Below, one piece after another: positions 53,192 through 63,430 of a stretch of DNA of 64,000 nt; positions within the stretch are counted from its first letter, which is position 1, and each line of letters opens with the position of its first letter. Below the pieces are notes generated by a model. That model did not search any database and was not told the origin of the DNA. It was given only the letters and a program-made list of their open reading frames with translations. A program made the position numbers and the translations under genes. This stretch comes from JAXLWB01 sp046328715. Lineage in GTDB: Bacteria > Chloroflexota > Anaerolineae > Caldilineales > Caldilineaceae. The stretch is taken from positions 62,001 to 126,000 of the forward strand of contig JAXLWB010000009.1 in NCBI GenBank assembly GCA_046328715.1, in the 5' to 3' direction.

Positions 53192-56100
53192 TTAGTTCAA
53201 CATGATCGGGAAATACAGATGAATTGGCGCTGCTGGCAATGTCACTGTGTGGTTCGGTTCGCTGACAGGTGTGCCTCCACTCTGCCAACTCTCATCCAAG
53301 CGGAGCACAGTACCCACGCTTTCGCCATCCGTCGCCGAGATCGTTGCATTCTGACTGGTACCATCTTGCCCCAAACGTTCTACGGCGATGCTGTAGCTGT
53401 TAACGTTGGGATCGTTGTTTTCAACGCTTAGTCGGCCACTGTTCTGGTCAAAGTTCATGCCCATCGCATAGCCGGGTTGAACGGCGATGCCGCCAAAGGC
53501 AAAGCTGTAGTCAGACCCTTGCGGGTTGTTGATCGCCATCGCTAGTTCAGGCGTCTCCGCACTGCGATTGCCCGCTTGCAGGGTCAACCGGTTCTGGTCG
53601 GGTGCCAAGCCAAGGTTGAGGCTGTCGAAGGGCGCATCGGTCACTTGCAAGGCAGCAGCGGTCAACGTGCCATCAACATTTGCAGCAATCAAAGGCATAG
53701 TCAATTTGATATTGGTGACACGAACCACATAGTTGGCACCGCTGATATTAAAGTTTGCGACTGACTCGCTGTTGCCATAGGCAGTATCGCGACTGGCGAC
53801 GACGACATCGTAGGTCATACTTGGGCTGTGGGTGATACGAATGCCGGGTGGAATGTTCAGACCAAAACCACTGGCAATCGGCAATTGGACTGCTCCTGGG
53901 ATTTCCAGGATCGGCGCGCCGTTGACCAGATCATAGCCAACCCGCTTGCCATCGCTGCGTGTCACCAGGAAATAACCTTCGCCGTCGAGTTGGAATTCGA
54001 TATTCGAATCGGCTTGAACTCCCGCATCTTGTATAGCCGCGCTCTGAGCAGCACAAGCCGTATCACACAGTTTGGGAAAGCTCTGCGTCCACTGCTGGCT
54101 GACCAGGCGGAAATTATCCGAGGCAGCATCGCCAAAGTAATCATACAAGGGCCGATCTGGCGCATACGCTGAAATATAGGCCCAACTGTTGCTGCTGCGC
54201 TTGATCTGAATCGCCCGATCCGAACGATTCGGCATATTGGGGTCGTACAGTCGGATCAGATATTCGTCACTATTGACCTGTTGCACAGCAAAGGGCACGA
54301 CGCCATGCCAGCCACCGCCGCGCACCGTGGGCGACTTGGCGAAGAGCAACCAATAGCGGTCAGTGGCATTGGGTTGACGCAGATTGGCGATCAAGGCATC
54401 CAACACGCCGTTCGCTGTGTTGGCGGGGATGCGCAGAAGCCCTTGCGCTTCGAGATCGGCAGCGTTGAATGGCGTCCGTTCTTGGGCCGCAGCATAGAGT
54501 GCAATCGTATGGCGCATCTGGTCTTTGCTCAGATCGTTGGTAAAGAAGGCATCGGTCTGTAACGTGGAGAGAACAAAAGTTGGATCAGCAAAGAGGCGCA
54601 AACTACTGATTGCCATTCCTGCACTGTGTCCATTTTTCAGATTGGCGAGCCAAGCAGTGCGCCAGGCAGTGGCCGACGTTGTGAGGACGCAGGGATTCTG
54701 AGTCTTACAGACGGCATCGGCCCCAAAGATGGTTACCAGATCTTCATCCCCGAGATCGCTGGCGAGCGTATCCCCATAGTTGGCAAAACGATAGCCATCC
54801 GGAATCGGAGCGAAGTCGATACTCGCAAGCACCTGGCTGTTAAGTTCGGTGACGATGTTACGTCCGATTGCAATCACTTCAGGGTTGCTGCTGCTATAGA
54901 CACGGTAGTCACTGTTCTGCACATTCTGTGCGCTCTCCGCCCGATAGGAGAAGAGTTTGCCCTTACCCGCTGCCAAGCTAGCCAGGTGCCACTGCACTTG
55001 ATTGCCAACTTGGATTCCACCCTCACTGACCGTACCTGCGATGACAGTGACACCGGCAGGCAGCGTATCGCTCACAATTAGGTCAGTGGCAGGTGCGACA
55101 CCTTGATTGAGTACAAGCAGGCGATAGGCAAACGGGCGATCAGGTGCTGCGGCAAGCGGGTTTTGACGATAGATGGCTAATGCCGGTCCACCTTGCCCTT
55201 GGAATTCATAGGCCCCAACATCGACTATTCCAGCGGCGAAAGGTCGGCTCTGGCCGTCTGCGTCGGAGTTGATGCCGAGATCCACGCCTTTGTCGATCGC
55301 TGGCGAGGTAAATCTAAGCCGGAAGTTGTCAGTAGCTGGATCAGCAAAGCGCACTTCCTGGTAGCTGTTGCTATGTCCGCCATGTCCAAACTGACCACCA
55401 CCCAATTCCTGGCTATCGGCACCATTGTTGGCAAAGACATTGTAATCCTCACTCACCACTGTATTGACACCGGCAGACATGATGCCAATATCAAAGCCAC
55501 TGATGATGGTATTGGTGATGGCAGCAGAGTTCCAGGTGAGAATCCCCTGCTTCGGATTCCCTGCAACGTCTACCAACGTGCCGTTGCGCAAGGTCAGCGA
55601 GCCAGTTGAGAAGATCGCAGCACCTCGCTCCAGCGCAAGATTGTTTGCCAATACGCTATTGACCAACGATACACTACTGTCGCTACCTTCGACCTCAATT
55701 GCACCACCGGCATTGGCACTGTTGCCCAGTAGCTGCACATTTTCAAGTGTCATCGTGCTGTGGTAAAGCCAGAGTCCGCCGCCTAATCCATAACCAGTCG
55801 TTGCCTTACCATTACGCAGGATCAAGTTTTTCAGGGTTACATTCTGAGATTGGAAGAAGGCGAGAATACCTTTCTCTGGCGCTGTGGCTGCTCGCTCGAT
55901 CGTGGCACCGTGGCCATCGATCAGCAGATTTTGCTGATTCCACAGGTCATAGAAGGCGTAACCGCTGTCACTTTGGGTCAACGAATAAACACAGCCACCA
56001 TCAAGATCAAGCGGATTGACACCACTGGTAAGCAGCAGCGTGAGTTCCTGTTGTGAACAATGAGCTACGATGGGTTGCACCATCGCAAACTCAGTGAAAT

Positions 56101-59100
56101 GGCTCACACGCACCATCAGGCGATTGTTGATCGGGTCACGCTTAATCACTTTCATACCAGCATTCGTCCATTGATTGCTGGCAGGATCGCGGTAATAAAG
56201 TGCAAGCAGCCGTTCATCCAGTCCGATAACATCGTTATCGAGGTAATCAATGGTGAGGGTCAGCGGCACTTGGAAGTTGATCCCGGCAAGCGGTGCGTCA
56301 TTCTGATGAGCAGTCAACGCAAAAGCGCGATGAGCAAAGTTGAGCGTTGTAGGCAGATTGGCTGGGTCGACCACTGTGTAATAGAACACCGACGTTGTCT
56401 GCGACACTGTGCCAGTGGCAGCGTCCAAGGTAAAAGCCCCGCCAGCGGGTGGGGAATAGACAAAATGCGCCGGAGCATCGGTATAAAGAGTTACACTTGC
56501 CTCCTCTTGTGGAAGCAAAGGCGTCGCTGTTGGTGTATTGGTTGCAGTAGCTGTCGGCGTGCTCGTGGCAGTCGAGGTATTGGTTGGAGTCGGCGTGTCT
56601 GTGACGGTTGTCGTTGTTGTATCCGTCGCTGTTGCAGTTGGCGTCGGGGTATCGGTCGGCGTCGCTGTGCTAGTGAAGGTCGGTGTCTCGGTTGGCGTCG
56701 CTGTATCGGTGGCAGCTGCCGTGGGCGTATCCGTCACAGTTGGCGTCGGGGTATCGGTCGGCGTCGCTGTGCTAGTGAAGGTCGGTGTCTCGGTTGGCGT
56801 CGCTGTATCGGTTGGGGTAGATGTTGGTGTATTGGTAGGAGTAGGTGTCGGTGTGGGTGCTAATATAGTAACCACGGCAGTGGCAGTACTGCTGCCAGAG
56901 TTGTTGGTCGCAGTGACAATTACCGTGTAACTTCCAGCCGCAGAGTACGTGTGCATAGTGGTTGCAGGCTGACCGCCACTGGTCATTGTGCCATCACCAT
57001 AGTTCCAGACATAGTTGACATCGCTACCTGCTGCAAGGGTAGCAGTCATGTAGGTCACACCGCCCAGCTCGGTAGGGCCGGAAGCAGTCGAGGTCAGACC
57101 GTTGATCGTCGTAAGTGTGCCAAATTTTTGAATCCGGTTGTTGGCAAAGTCAGCTATATATAAATTGTTGCTGCCGTTGATGGTTAGACCGATGGGATTA
57201 TCAAAGTTGGATGCCCCGCTGCTCCATACCGAGAGAAAAATGCCACTGCTAGTAAACTTTTGGATGCGGTTATTGCCTCGGTCGGTGACGTAGACATTGC
57301 CGCTGCTATCCAAGATAATATCATACGGGTAAATAAATTGGCCGTTACCTGTCCCATTACCACCCCACTGCAGAAGATAGGTGCCGCTGCTAGTGAACTT
57401 TTGAATACGATGATTTTCCGTGTCAGCAATGTATAAATTTCCGCTACTATCAAGCGCGATGCCTTGTGGGGATGAGAGTTGACCGTTTCCACTGCCGCCG
57501 CTCCCCCAACTGCTCAGCAATGTGCCGTTACTGTTGTACTTGCGGATCAGGCTATTGGTAGGTGCAGAGGCATAGATGTTGCCGTTGTTATCGACGATGA
57601 TCTGACCGACATTTGGTGAACTCCATTGCGTGAGGTACGTTCCCGTATTGCTGAACTTCTGAATGCGGTTGTTGCCTACTTCGGCGACGTAGACATTGCC
57701 TGCGCTATCCACAGCCACGCTACCTGGATAGGAAAACTGGCTATTTCCGCTACCGCCGCTTCCCCATTGGGTGAGAAAGTTGCCAGCGCTATCAAACTTT
57801 TGGATACGGTTGCCGATGTATTCAGCGACATACAGATTACCGTCAACATCTACCGCCACATCATGCGGCCCCTGGAATTGGCCAATGCCGCTGCCGACGC
57901 TGCCAATCGTCATCAGAAAGGAAGGTGGCGCTTCCGTTACAGTGATCACGACTGTATCCACTACGGAAGCGGGCAATCCAAGCGAATCCGTGACAACGAG
58001 GGTAAAGGTGAGCAGTCCAACAGAAGCGGGTGCTGTGAAAGTAGGGCTGACGGCGGTTACGCTACTCAGCGTCACTGCTGTACCGCCCATCTGCATCCAA
58101 CCATAGGTAAGGCTATGGCCATCGGCGTCGCTGCTGGCTACGGCAGTCAAGGTGACAGTTGTACCACCTGTGACGGCCTGATCGGGGCCAGCATTGGTAA
58201 CTGGTGCTACATTGGCCGAACCGACGGGTGCTTCGTAGGCACCAATGTCACAAAGGGCAACGCCGTTGCTGTTGCCATCAATCGGGCGAGCGACGCCGCG
58301 ACCATCTGTGTTGTCACAGGTGGGATTGTTGCCCGCTTCGATGGCGGGGCTGTTGAAGTTGAGAGCAAAGGTCTGGTTGATCTTGCCTCCAGCAATGACT
58401 ATGCCTCCATTATCGGCCAGCGGACCCAGGTTTGGATCACTGGTGACCAGACCGACTGCCCCGCTGCTACAGCCATTGTTGGTTTCGATCAGGTTGTTGA
58501 TGTTGGCGGCAATTGTTCCCCAATTCTCACAATCATTGTTGCTGCCTACACTATTGGCAATGATCGTATTCTTCAAATAGATGGTTGAGGTGCCTGGAGT
58601 GTAAAGAGCACCACCAGATGCGCTGCCACTGTTCGCAGAGATTGTGCTGTTGTTTACTGTCATCGTGCCGTTGTTGTAGATGGCACTTCCTAGGCTTGCG
58701 CTGTTAGCGGTAAAGGTGCTGTTGATGATATCTAAAGAACCATTGGTATAAGCAGCACCGCCAACACCAGCCGCACTATTCCCACGAAAAGTGTTGTTGC
58801 GGATCGTGCCACTCATGGAAACAGCACCGCCGTGTGCACCTGTACTGTTGCTGATCCAAGAGGTATTGAAGATGCTTGCCGTTGCACCCAGTATCGCTGC
58901 ACCGCCACCGTAGGGATTACTGGCATTCGGGCTGCTGTTACGTTCAAACCAGGCCCCTGTGATCGTGATCGAGCCATTACCCTGATGATAGAGTGCACCG
59001 CCACCCCACACCGCCAACTGTGTATTGCTGATAAATTGGGTATTTGTGACAATCACAGAGTTATAAGCCGAAATCATCACACCGCCGCCAGCGTTGCCAG

Positions 59101-62100
59101 CGACGTTGTTTTGCAACAAGCCGCCATTCAGCGTGAGCAGGAAGGAGGCTTGCGGCAAGAATACACCTCCACCATCGCTGGATGCTGTGTTGCTCAGGAT
59201 TTGTGAGTTTACCAAATTGAGTGAACTGTTGGCATAGATGGCACCGCCTGAACCCGCAGCACTGTTCAAAAGAAACTGTGAGCCGCTAATGGTCGAAATT
59301 CCGCCAAACAGGAGTGCGCCACCCGAACCGCCAGTTGAATGATTGTCCTGAAAGGTGGAGTTACTGAGAATTACGCCAGCATTGCTGTAAAGTGCGCCGC
59401 CGTGGCCGCTTGCGCTATTGCCGCGAAAGGTGTTGTTCGTCACGGTACCGCCGCCATACAAGAAAAGCCCGCCACCAGCACCATTGTTCACACTGTTGCT
59501 GATCCAACTGGTGTTCAAAATGGTGTTATTTGCTGATTCAATGGCTGCGCCCGCGCCACCTACGGCAGAGCCATCAATGGCATGGTTGCGTTCGAACCAG
59601 GCACCGTTGATCAGGACCGGGTTGTCTCCTTGTTGATATACTCCACCCCCTGCATAAACCGGCCCGGCAGTGTTGTTGATAAACTGGGTGTTGGTGATGC
59701 TCAACGAACCCGTGTTATAGATCATCACTCCGCCACCTGAACTGTAACCGACGTTATTTTGAAAGAGACCACCGTATAAGATCAACTGGGCGTTGGCTGC
59801 AATACCGCCACCGTGACCGCCGGCCGTGTTACTCAAAATCTGGCTGTCACTGATTTGGGCGTCGCCGATCGCACGAATTGCGCCACCTCTAGCATCCGAA
59901 CTATTGAGTGCAAAGGTTGAATTGCTGACACTCAACACACCCAAAGCATAGATGCCGCCTCCTTCACCAGATCCTCCACTTGCACTATTGTTGCGAAGAC
60001 TGACGCCCGCCAAGGTAAGGTTATTCGAGGCAAAAACACCGCCGCCAGGACCGCCCACGATACCATTCTGAAGCGTCAGATTTTCAAGCGTCAGGTTGAC
60101 GCCATTGATATAAAGTACCCGTCCTCCATTTTGTGCATCAAGCGTGGTGGCGTTGAGAGCTGGATCACTGGTCGTCCAGTTGGTAACAGTGTACCCACCG
60201 CGCAGAGTGATCTCCTTATTCACATAGGCAATTTGTGTTGAGCCATTTTCGCTGATAGCACCAGGGCAGTTGCCAGCAATTTTCACGACCTGGCCTGTGG
60301 TGGCGGCGGTGATGGCATTACGCACGGCCTGAGCGTTACCGCTGTAATACTGGGTGGTGTTGCCCAAAGAGGCAAAACACTGAGCAACTGCAACCGTGGC
60401 CGAGTTAGAAGTACTGCCAGCATTATTCGTAGCTGTAACAATCGTAGTGTAGTTGCCAGGGGCAGCGTAGGTGTGGGTGATGATAGCAGGTTGACCACTG
60501 GTCGTGACGCTACCATCGCCGAAATTCCAGGTGTAGTTGAGATCGGTGCCAGCCGCCAAAGTGGCAGTGAAGGAAGTTACCCCGCCCAAGGTGGTGGGGC
60601 TGGAGGTTGTCAAAGTGAGACCACTACCCGCAGTCACGCTACCAAATTTTTGGACGCGGAAGTTGTAAAAATCATCCACGTAGAGATTACCAGCACTGTT
60701 GCCCACAATGCCAATTGGCTCATTAAATTGTCCGTTGCCTATACCGTTGCTGCCCCACTTGGTTAAGTAGACGCCACTGCTAGTGACTTTCTGGATCCGA
60801 TGATTGAGGCGTTCAACCACATAGATGTTGTTGCTGCTATCGATGTAAAGCGACTGCGGTGTATTGAATTGTCCATTGCCGGAGCCTAGAGTGCCCCATT
60901 GGGTTAAATAGTTGCCGTTACTATCGAACTTTTGGATACGATGATTTTTGGTGTCCGACACATATAAATTATCACTGCTATCCAGCACGATGCCACTGTT
61001 ATGGTCAAACTGACCATTGCCTGCACCCAAAGTACCAATTGTGCTCAACCAAGTGCCGCTGCTGCTAAATTTCTGGACCCGGCTGTTGTCCGTATCCGAA
61101 ATATAGACATTGCCAATGCTATCCAACGCAATGATGGTTGGATAGGTAAATTGACCATTGGCGATCCCATTACTGCCCCACTTGAGCAGGAAGTTGCCAT
61201 CTTTGTCGAGCTTTTGGATACGGTGATTGCCGTGGTCTACGACATAGAGGTTGCCACTGCTATCAAACACCGCATCGGAAACTGCATAAAATTGCCCATC
61301 CCCTGTACCAGCCGAGGTACTTCCCCACTGCTTGATGTAATTTCCTGTGCTGTCAAAAATCTGAATACGTCCTGTGCCATGGTCGCCAACGTAGACATTA
61401 TTGTTGTTATCCACAGCCAAGACGTGCGAACCAACCTGAAATTGGCTATTGCCTGTGCCACTGCTTCCCCACTTCATTAAGAAGGCGGGTGGCGCTTCGG
61501 CAACCGTGATCACCACAGTGTCTGGCGTGGGATCAATCAATCCATAGGCATCGGTAACATCCAGCTGAAAGGTCAATATGTCAGAAGTCGCTGGTGCAGT
61601 AAAGGCTGGGCTAGAGAGAGAGGGATTGCTCAATGCAACAGGTGTACCGCCAATCTGTGTCCACTGGTAAGAAAGGCTATCCCCATCGGGGTCGTAACTG
61701 GCTGAACCCGTGAGCGTGACAGTGGTGCCAACGCCGACTGTACGGTCACTGCCAGCATTGGCGAATGGCGCATTGTTAGTGATATCCACATTGACATATT
61801 GGTCGAGTAAGCCATACGTATTGCTGGCGGTGACCATCGCCTGGTAATTACCAGGCATGGTGTAGACATGACTCACGGTAGCGCCTGTAGCCGACTGACC
61901 ATCGCCAAAATCCCAATTATAATTTACATTGCTCCCCTGGCTGACGGTAGCGGTGAAATACGTCGTACGATCCACCAAATTTGGGGCGGAAGAAGTTGCG
62001 GTTACATTGATAATGGGGATTACGCCCACCGTCACAACCACCTGAGCTGCTGTGCTGGCCAGGCCCAACGAATCGGTAACCACCAGTGAAAACGTCAAGT

Positions 62101-63253
62101 CACCAAGAACAGCAGGTGCTGTGAATGATGGATTGCTGGCAGTAGCATCACTCAAACTGACTGTGGCACCACCAATCTGCGTCCAACCGTAAGTCAGGGG
62201 ATAGTCGCCATCCAGGTCTGTACTCATTGAACCATCGAGGTAGACAGTCATCCCGGCGGGCGCAATTTGGTAAAAACCAGCATCGGCGGTTGGAGCGTTG
62301 TTGGGTGGAGAAGCTGCCCCAGGGTCAAGAATTTCTAGAACATTGGTATAGCCATTCATATTACCGCCACCAACCACATAGAGTTTGTTGTCGATGACAT
62401 CCGATATGCTCATATCGCGCGTAGTAGGAATGGCCGCGCCTGTTCGCCAGCCAGTTGATGGATTATAAATCTCAGTTACATTGGTCCAGTCAAAGTTGAG
62501 TGTTCGTCCGCTCACTACATAGAGTTCATTGTTGATTACACCAAAGGCACTGCCCATGTGAGCGAGCGACATATTTGGCCCGGTTGTCCAACTATTGGTT
62601 GCTGGATCGTAAATTTCCAGGGTATTAAGGACAAGTGCCCCGCTTCCGCCACCAGCCACATAGATTTTACCGTTGATTACCCCTACAGATGCTTTCGCAT
62701 GTGGTGTTGCCATCGAACTCCCAGTTGACCAGCTATTGGTTGTCGGGTCGTAGATATGTATGGCTTGGACATCGTTGTTTCCATCGTAGCCACCAATCAC
62801 ATAAAGTTTGCCATTGTATGTGGTTGCGCTGGCATTGAAAAGGGGTGTAGGCATCGATGCTTTGGGCGTCCAGCTATCGGTCGTTGGATCATACATCTCG
62901 AACGTATTTATAATGGTTCCACCCGTGTTCCAATCTCGCCCACCGCCAACATAGAGCTTGTTATTAACCACGCCGCCAATCATGAGTTCTCGATAGGAGG
63001 ACATCGGTGTGCCAGAAGTCCAACTATTGGTCGCAGGATCATAAATTTCCAGAACTGGGCTAAAGTGCTCGGCAACCATGTAAAATTTGCCGTTGATAGC
63101 ACCGCCTACACCATTAAAGGGTTGAGGCGTTGTTGGCGAAGCACCTGTTGTCCATGGATTTTGCGCAAATAGCAAAGAAGGTAAGATGAAACTTACCAAT
63201 AGCAGGGCGAGCGTAATAAAAAGTAGCTTCCAGTGTAGTTGGATGCGAAACAT
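53192..63253 (-). CDS. Giant secreted protein: kelch, PKD, NHL, beta-helix and pseudo-peptidase domains
   Basis: A 3,353-residue surface protein. Signal peptide 1-31; six kelch repeats (about 30-312); PKD/REJ-type Ig domains (about 318-590); an NHL propeller (about 590-870, units like VQKFSSSGTWLSTIG); PKD; a right-handed beta-helix (about 965-1680, with GGGVF and NNTFRGNSA turns); REJ; a second NHL propeller (about 1785-2048); PKD; a Thr/Pro stalk (about 2128-2248); a ZU5-like region; a second beta-helix (about 2418-2680); a DUF11-type domain; and a papain-like domain (about 2810-3030). In that last domain the nucleophile is Ser2877 (NGHSAG) with His2983 and Asp3004. Expected roles are adhesion and scaffolding. 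It heads a five-gene operon. Confidence 0.9.
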   Translation of the reverse strand: MFRIQLHWKLLFITLALLLVSFILPSLLFAQNPWTTGASPTTPQPFNGVGGAINGKFYMVAEHFSPVLEIYDPATNSWTSGTPMSSYRELMIGGVVNNKLYVGGGRDWNTGGTIINTFEMYDPTTDSWTPKASMPTPLFNASATTYNGKLYVIGGYDGNNDVQAIHIYDPTTNSWSTGSSMATPHAKASVGVINGKIYVAGGGSGALVLNTLEIYDPATNSWTTGPNMSLAHMGSAFGVINNELYVVSGRTLNFDWTNVTEIYNPSTGWRTGAAIPTTRDMSISDVIDNKLYVVGGGNMNGYTNVLEILDPGAASPPNNAPTADAGFYQIAPAGMTVYLDGSMSTDLDGDYPLTYGWTQIGGATVSLSDATASNPSFTAPAVLGDLTFSLVVTDSLGLASTAAQVVVTVGVIPIINVTATSSAPNLVDRTTYFTATVSQGSNVNYNWDFGDGQSATGATVSHVYTMPGNYQAMVTASNTYGLLDQYVNVDITNNAPFANAGSDRTVGVGTTVTLTGSASYDPDGDSLSYQWTQIGGTPVALSNPSLSSPAFTAPATSDILTFQLDVTDAYGLIDPTPDTVVITVAEAPPAFLMKWGSSGTGNSQFQVGSHVLAVDNNNNVYVGDHGTGRIQIFDSTGNYIKQWGSTSAGTGDGQFYAVSDAVFDSSGNLYVVDHGNHRIQKLDKDGNFLLKWGSNGIANGQFTYPTIIALDSIGNVYISDTDNSRVQKFSSSGTWLSTIGTLGAGNGQFDHNSGIVLDSSDNLYVSDTKNHRIQKFDSNGNYLTQWGTLGSGNGQFNTPQSLYIDSSNNIYVVERLNHRIQKVTSSGVYLTKWGSNGIGNGQFNEPIGIVGNSAGNLYVDDFYNFRVQKFGSVTAGSGLTLTTSSPTTLGGVTSFTATLAAGTDLNYTWNFGDGSVTTSGQPAIITHTYAAPGNYTTIVTATNNAGSTSNSATVAVAQCFASLGNTTQYYSGNAQAVRNAITAATTGQVVKIAGNCPGAISENGSTQIAYVNKEITLRGGYTVTNWTTSDPALNATTLDAQNGGRVLYINGVNLTLENLTLQNGIVGGPGGGVFASNNLTLAGVSLRNNSASGGSGEGGGIYALGVLSVSNSTFALNSSDARGGAIRAIGDAQISDSQILSNTAGGHGGGIAANAQLILYGGLFQNNVGYSSGGGVMIYNTGSLSITNTQFINNTAGPVYAGGGVYQQGDNPVLINGAWFERNHAIDGSAVGGAGAAIESANNTILNTSWISNSVNNGAGGGLFLYGGGTVTNNTFRGNSASGHGGALYSNAGVILSNSTFQDNHSTGGSGGALLFGGISTISGSQFLLNSAAGSGGAIYANSSLNLVNSQILSNTASSDGGGVFLPQASFLLTLNGGLLQNNVAGNAGGGVMISAYNSVIVTNTQFISNTQLAVWGGGALYHQGNGSITITGAWFERNSSPNASNPYGGGAAILGATASIFNTSWISNSTGAHGGAVSMSGTIRNNTFRGNSAAGVGGAAYTNGSLDIINSTFTANSASLGSAIYNNGTMTVNNSTISANSGSASGGALYTPGTSTIYLKNTIIANSVGSNNDCENWGTIAANINNLIETNNGCSSGAVGLVTSDPNLGPLADNGGIVIAGGKINQTFALNFNSPAIEAGNNPTCDNTDGRGVARPIDGNSNGVALCDIGAYEAPVGSANVAPVTNAGPDQAVTGGTTVTLTAVASSDADGHSLTYGWMQMGGTAVTLSSVTAVSPTFTAPASVGLLTFTLVVTDSLGLPASVVDTVVITVTEAPPSFLMTIGSVGSGIGQFQGPHDVAVDVDGNLYVAEYIGNRIQKFDSAGNFLTQWGSGGSGNSQFSYPGSVAVDSAGNVYVAEVGNNRIQKFSNTGTYLTQWSSPNVGQIIVDNNGNIYASAPTNSLIRKYNSNGTLLSSWGSGGSGNGQLSSPQGIALDSSGNLYIADTENHRIQKFTSSGTYLLQWGGNGTGNGQFIYPYDIILDSSGNVYVTDRGNNRIQKFTSSGIFLSVWSSGASNFDNPIGLTINGSNNLYIADFANNRIQKFGTLTTINGLTSTASGPTELGGVTYMTATLAAGSDVNYVWNYGDGTMTSGGQPATTMHTYSAAGSYTVIVTATNNSGSSTATAVVTILAPTPTPTPTNTPTSTPTDTATPTETPTFTSTATPTDTPTPTVTDTPTAAATDTATPTETPTFTSTATPTDTPTPTATATDTTTTTVTDTPTPTNTSTATSTPTATATNTPTATPLLPQEEASVTLYTDAPAHFVYSPPAGGAFTLDAATGTVSQTTSVFYYTVVDPANLPTTLNFAHRAFALTAHQNDAPLAGINFQVPLTLTIDYLDNDVIGLDERLLALYYRDPASNQWTNAGMKVIKRDPINNRLMVRVSHFTEFAMVQPIVAHCSQQELTLLLTSGVNPLDLDGGCVYSLTQSDSGYAFYDLWNQQNLLIDGHGATIERAATAPEKGILAFFQSQNVTLKNLILRNGKATTGYGLGGGLWLYHSTMTLENVQLLGNSANAGGAIEVEGSDSSVSLVNSVLANNLALERGAAIFSTGSLTLRNGTLVDVAGNPKQGILTWNSAAITNTIISGFDIGIMSAGVNTVVSEDYNVFANNGADSQELGGGQFGHGGHSNSYQEVRFADPATDNFRLRFTSPAIDKGVDLGINSDADGQSRPFAAGIVDVGAYEFQGQGGPALAIYRQNPLAAAPDRPFAYRLLVLNQGVAPATDLIVSDTLPAGVTVIAGTVSEGGIQVGNQVQWHLASLAAGKGKLFSYRAESAQNVQNSDYRVYSSSNPEVIAIGRNIVTELNSQVLASIDFAPIPDGYRFANYGDTLASDLGDEDLVTIFGADAVCKTQNPCVLTTSATAWRTAWLANLKNGHSAGMAISSLRLFADPTFVLSTLQTDAFFTNDLSKDQMRHTIALYAAAQERTPFNAADLEAQGLLRIPANTANGVLDALIANLRQPNATDRYWLLFAKSPTVRGGGWHGVVPFAVQQVNSDEYLIRLYDPNMPNRSDRAIQIKRSSNSWAYISAYAPDRPLYDYFGDAASDNFRLVSQQWTQSFPKLCDTACAAQSAAIQDAGVQADSNIEFQLDGEGYFLVTRSDGKRVGYDLVNGAPILEIPGAVQLPIASGFGLNIPPGIRITHSPSMTYDVVVASRDTAYGNSESVANFNISGANYVVRVTNIKLTMPLIAANVDGTLTAAALQVTDAPFDSLNLGLAPDQNRLTLQAGNRSAETPELAMAINNPQGSDYSFAFGGIAVQPGYAMGMNFDQNSGRLSVENNDPNVNSYSIAVERLGQDGTSQNATISATDGESVGTVLRLDESWQSGGTPVSEPNHTVTLPAAPIHLYFPIMLN
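56515..56870 (-). repeat. Tandem minirepeats encoding the stalk of the giant protein
   Basis: About 350 bp of repeats coding TPTDTPTPT and ETPTFTSTATPT units; a roughly 100-bp block (about 56640-56710 and 56730-56810) occurs twice almost identically. Confidence 0.85.
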
Positions 63254-63430
63254 ACAGTCACTTTCCCGAAGCAGCTAGCACAATTGTGGAAATGCCAACT
63301 CACCTTGAAACGGAGTTTCAAGAAGGTATGCAAGGCCAAAGCAAGAGGTAACAAACCATGGAAGAGGACTCTATAGGATCAGGTAGTAGTGAAATGAAGT
63401 TTGATTGAGCGCTTAAGCCCTATTCACCTG
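63254..63430. other. Promoter region of the surface operon
   Basis: A 177-bp gap. It holds a perfect 8-bp palindrome CTTGAAAC/GTTTCAAG with a 3-nt centre (63304-63322), a possible operator. No clear -35/-10 pair was identified. Confidence 0.4.

Noticed and set aside
55193..63172. Numerous plus-strand frames under the giant surface protein.
   Set aside because: All are shadows of the single minus-strand frame, which has coherent domain structure from start to end.
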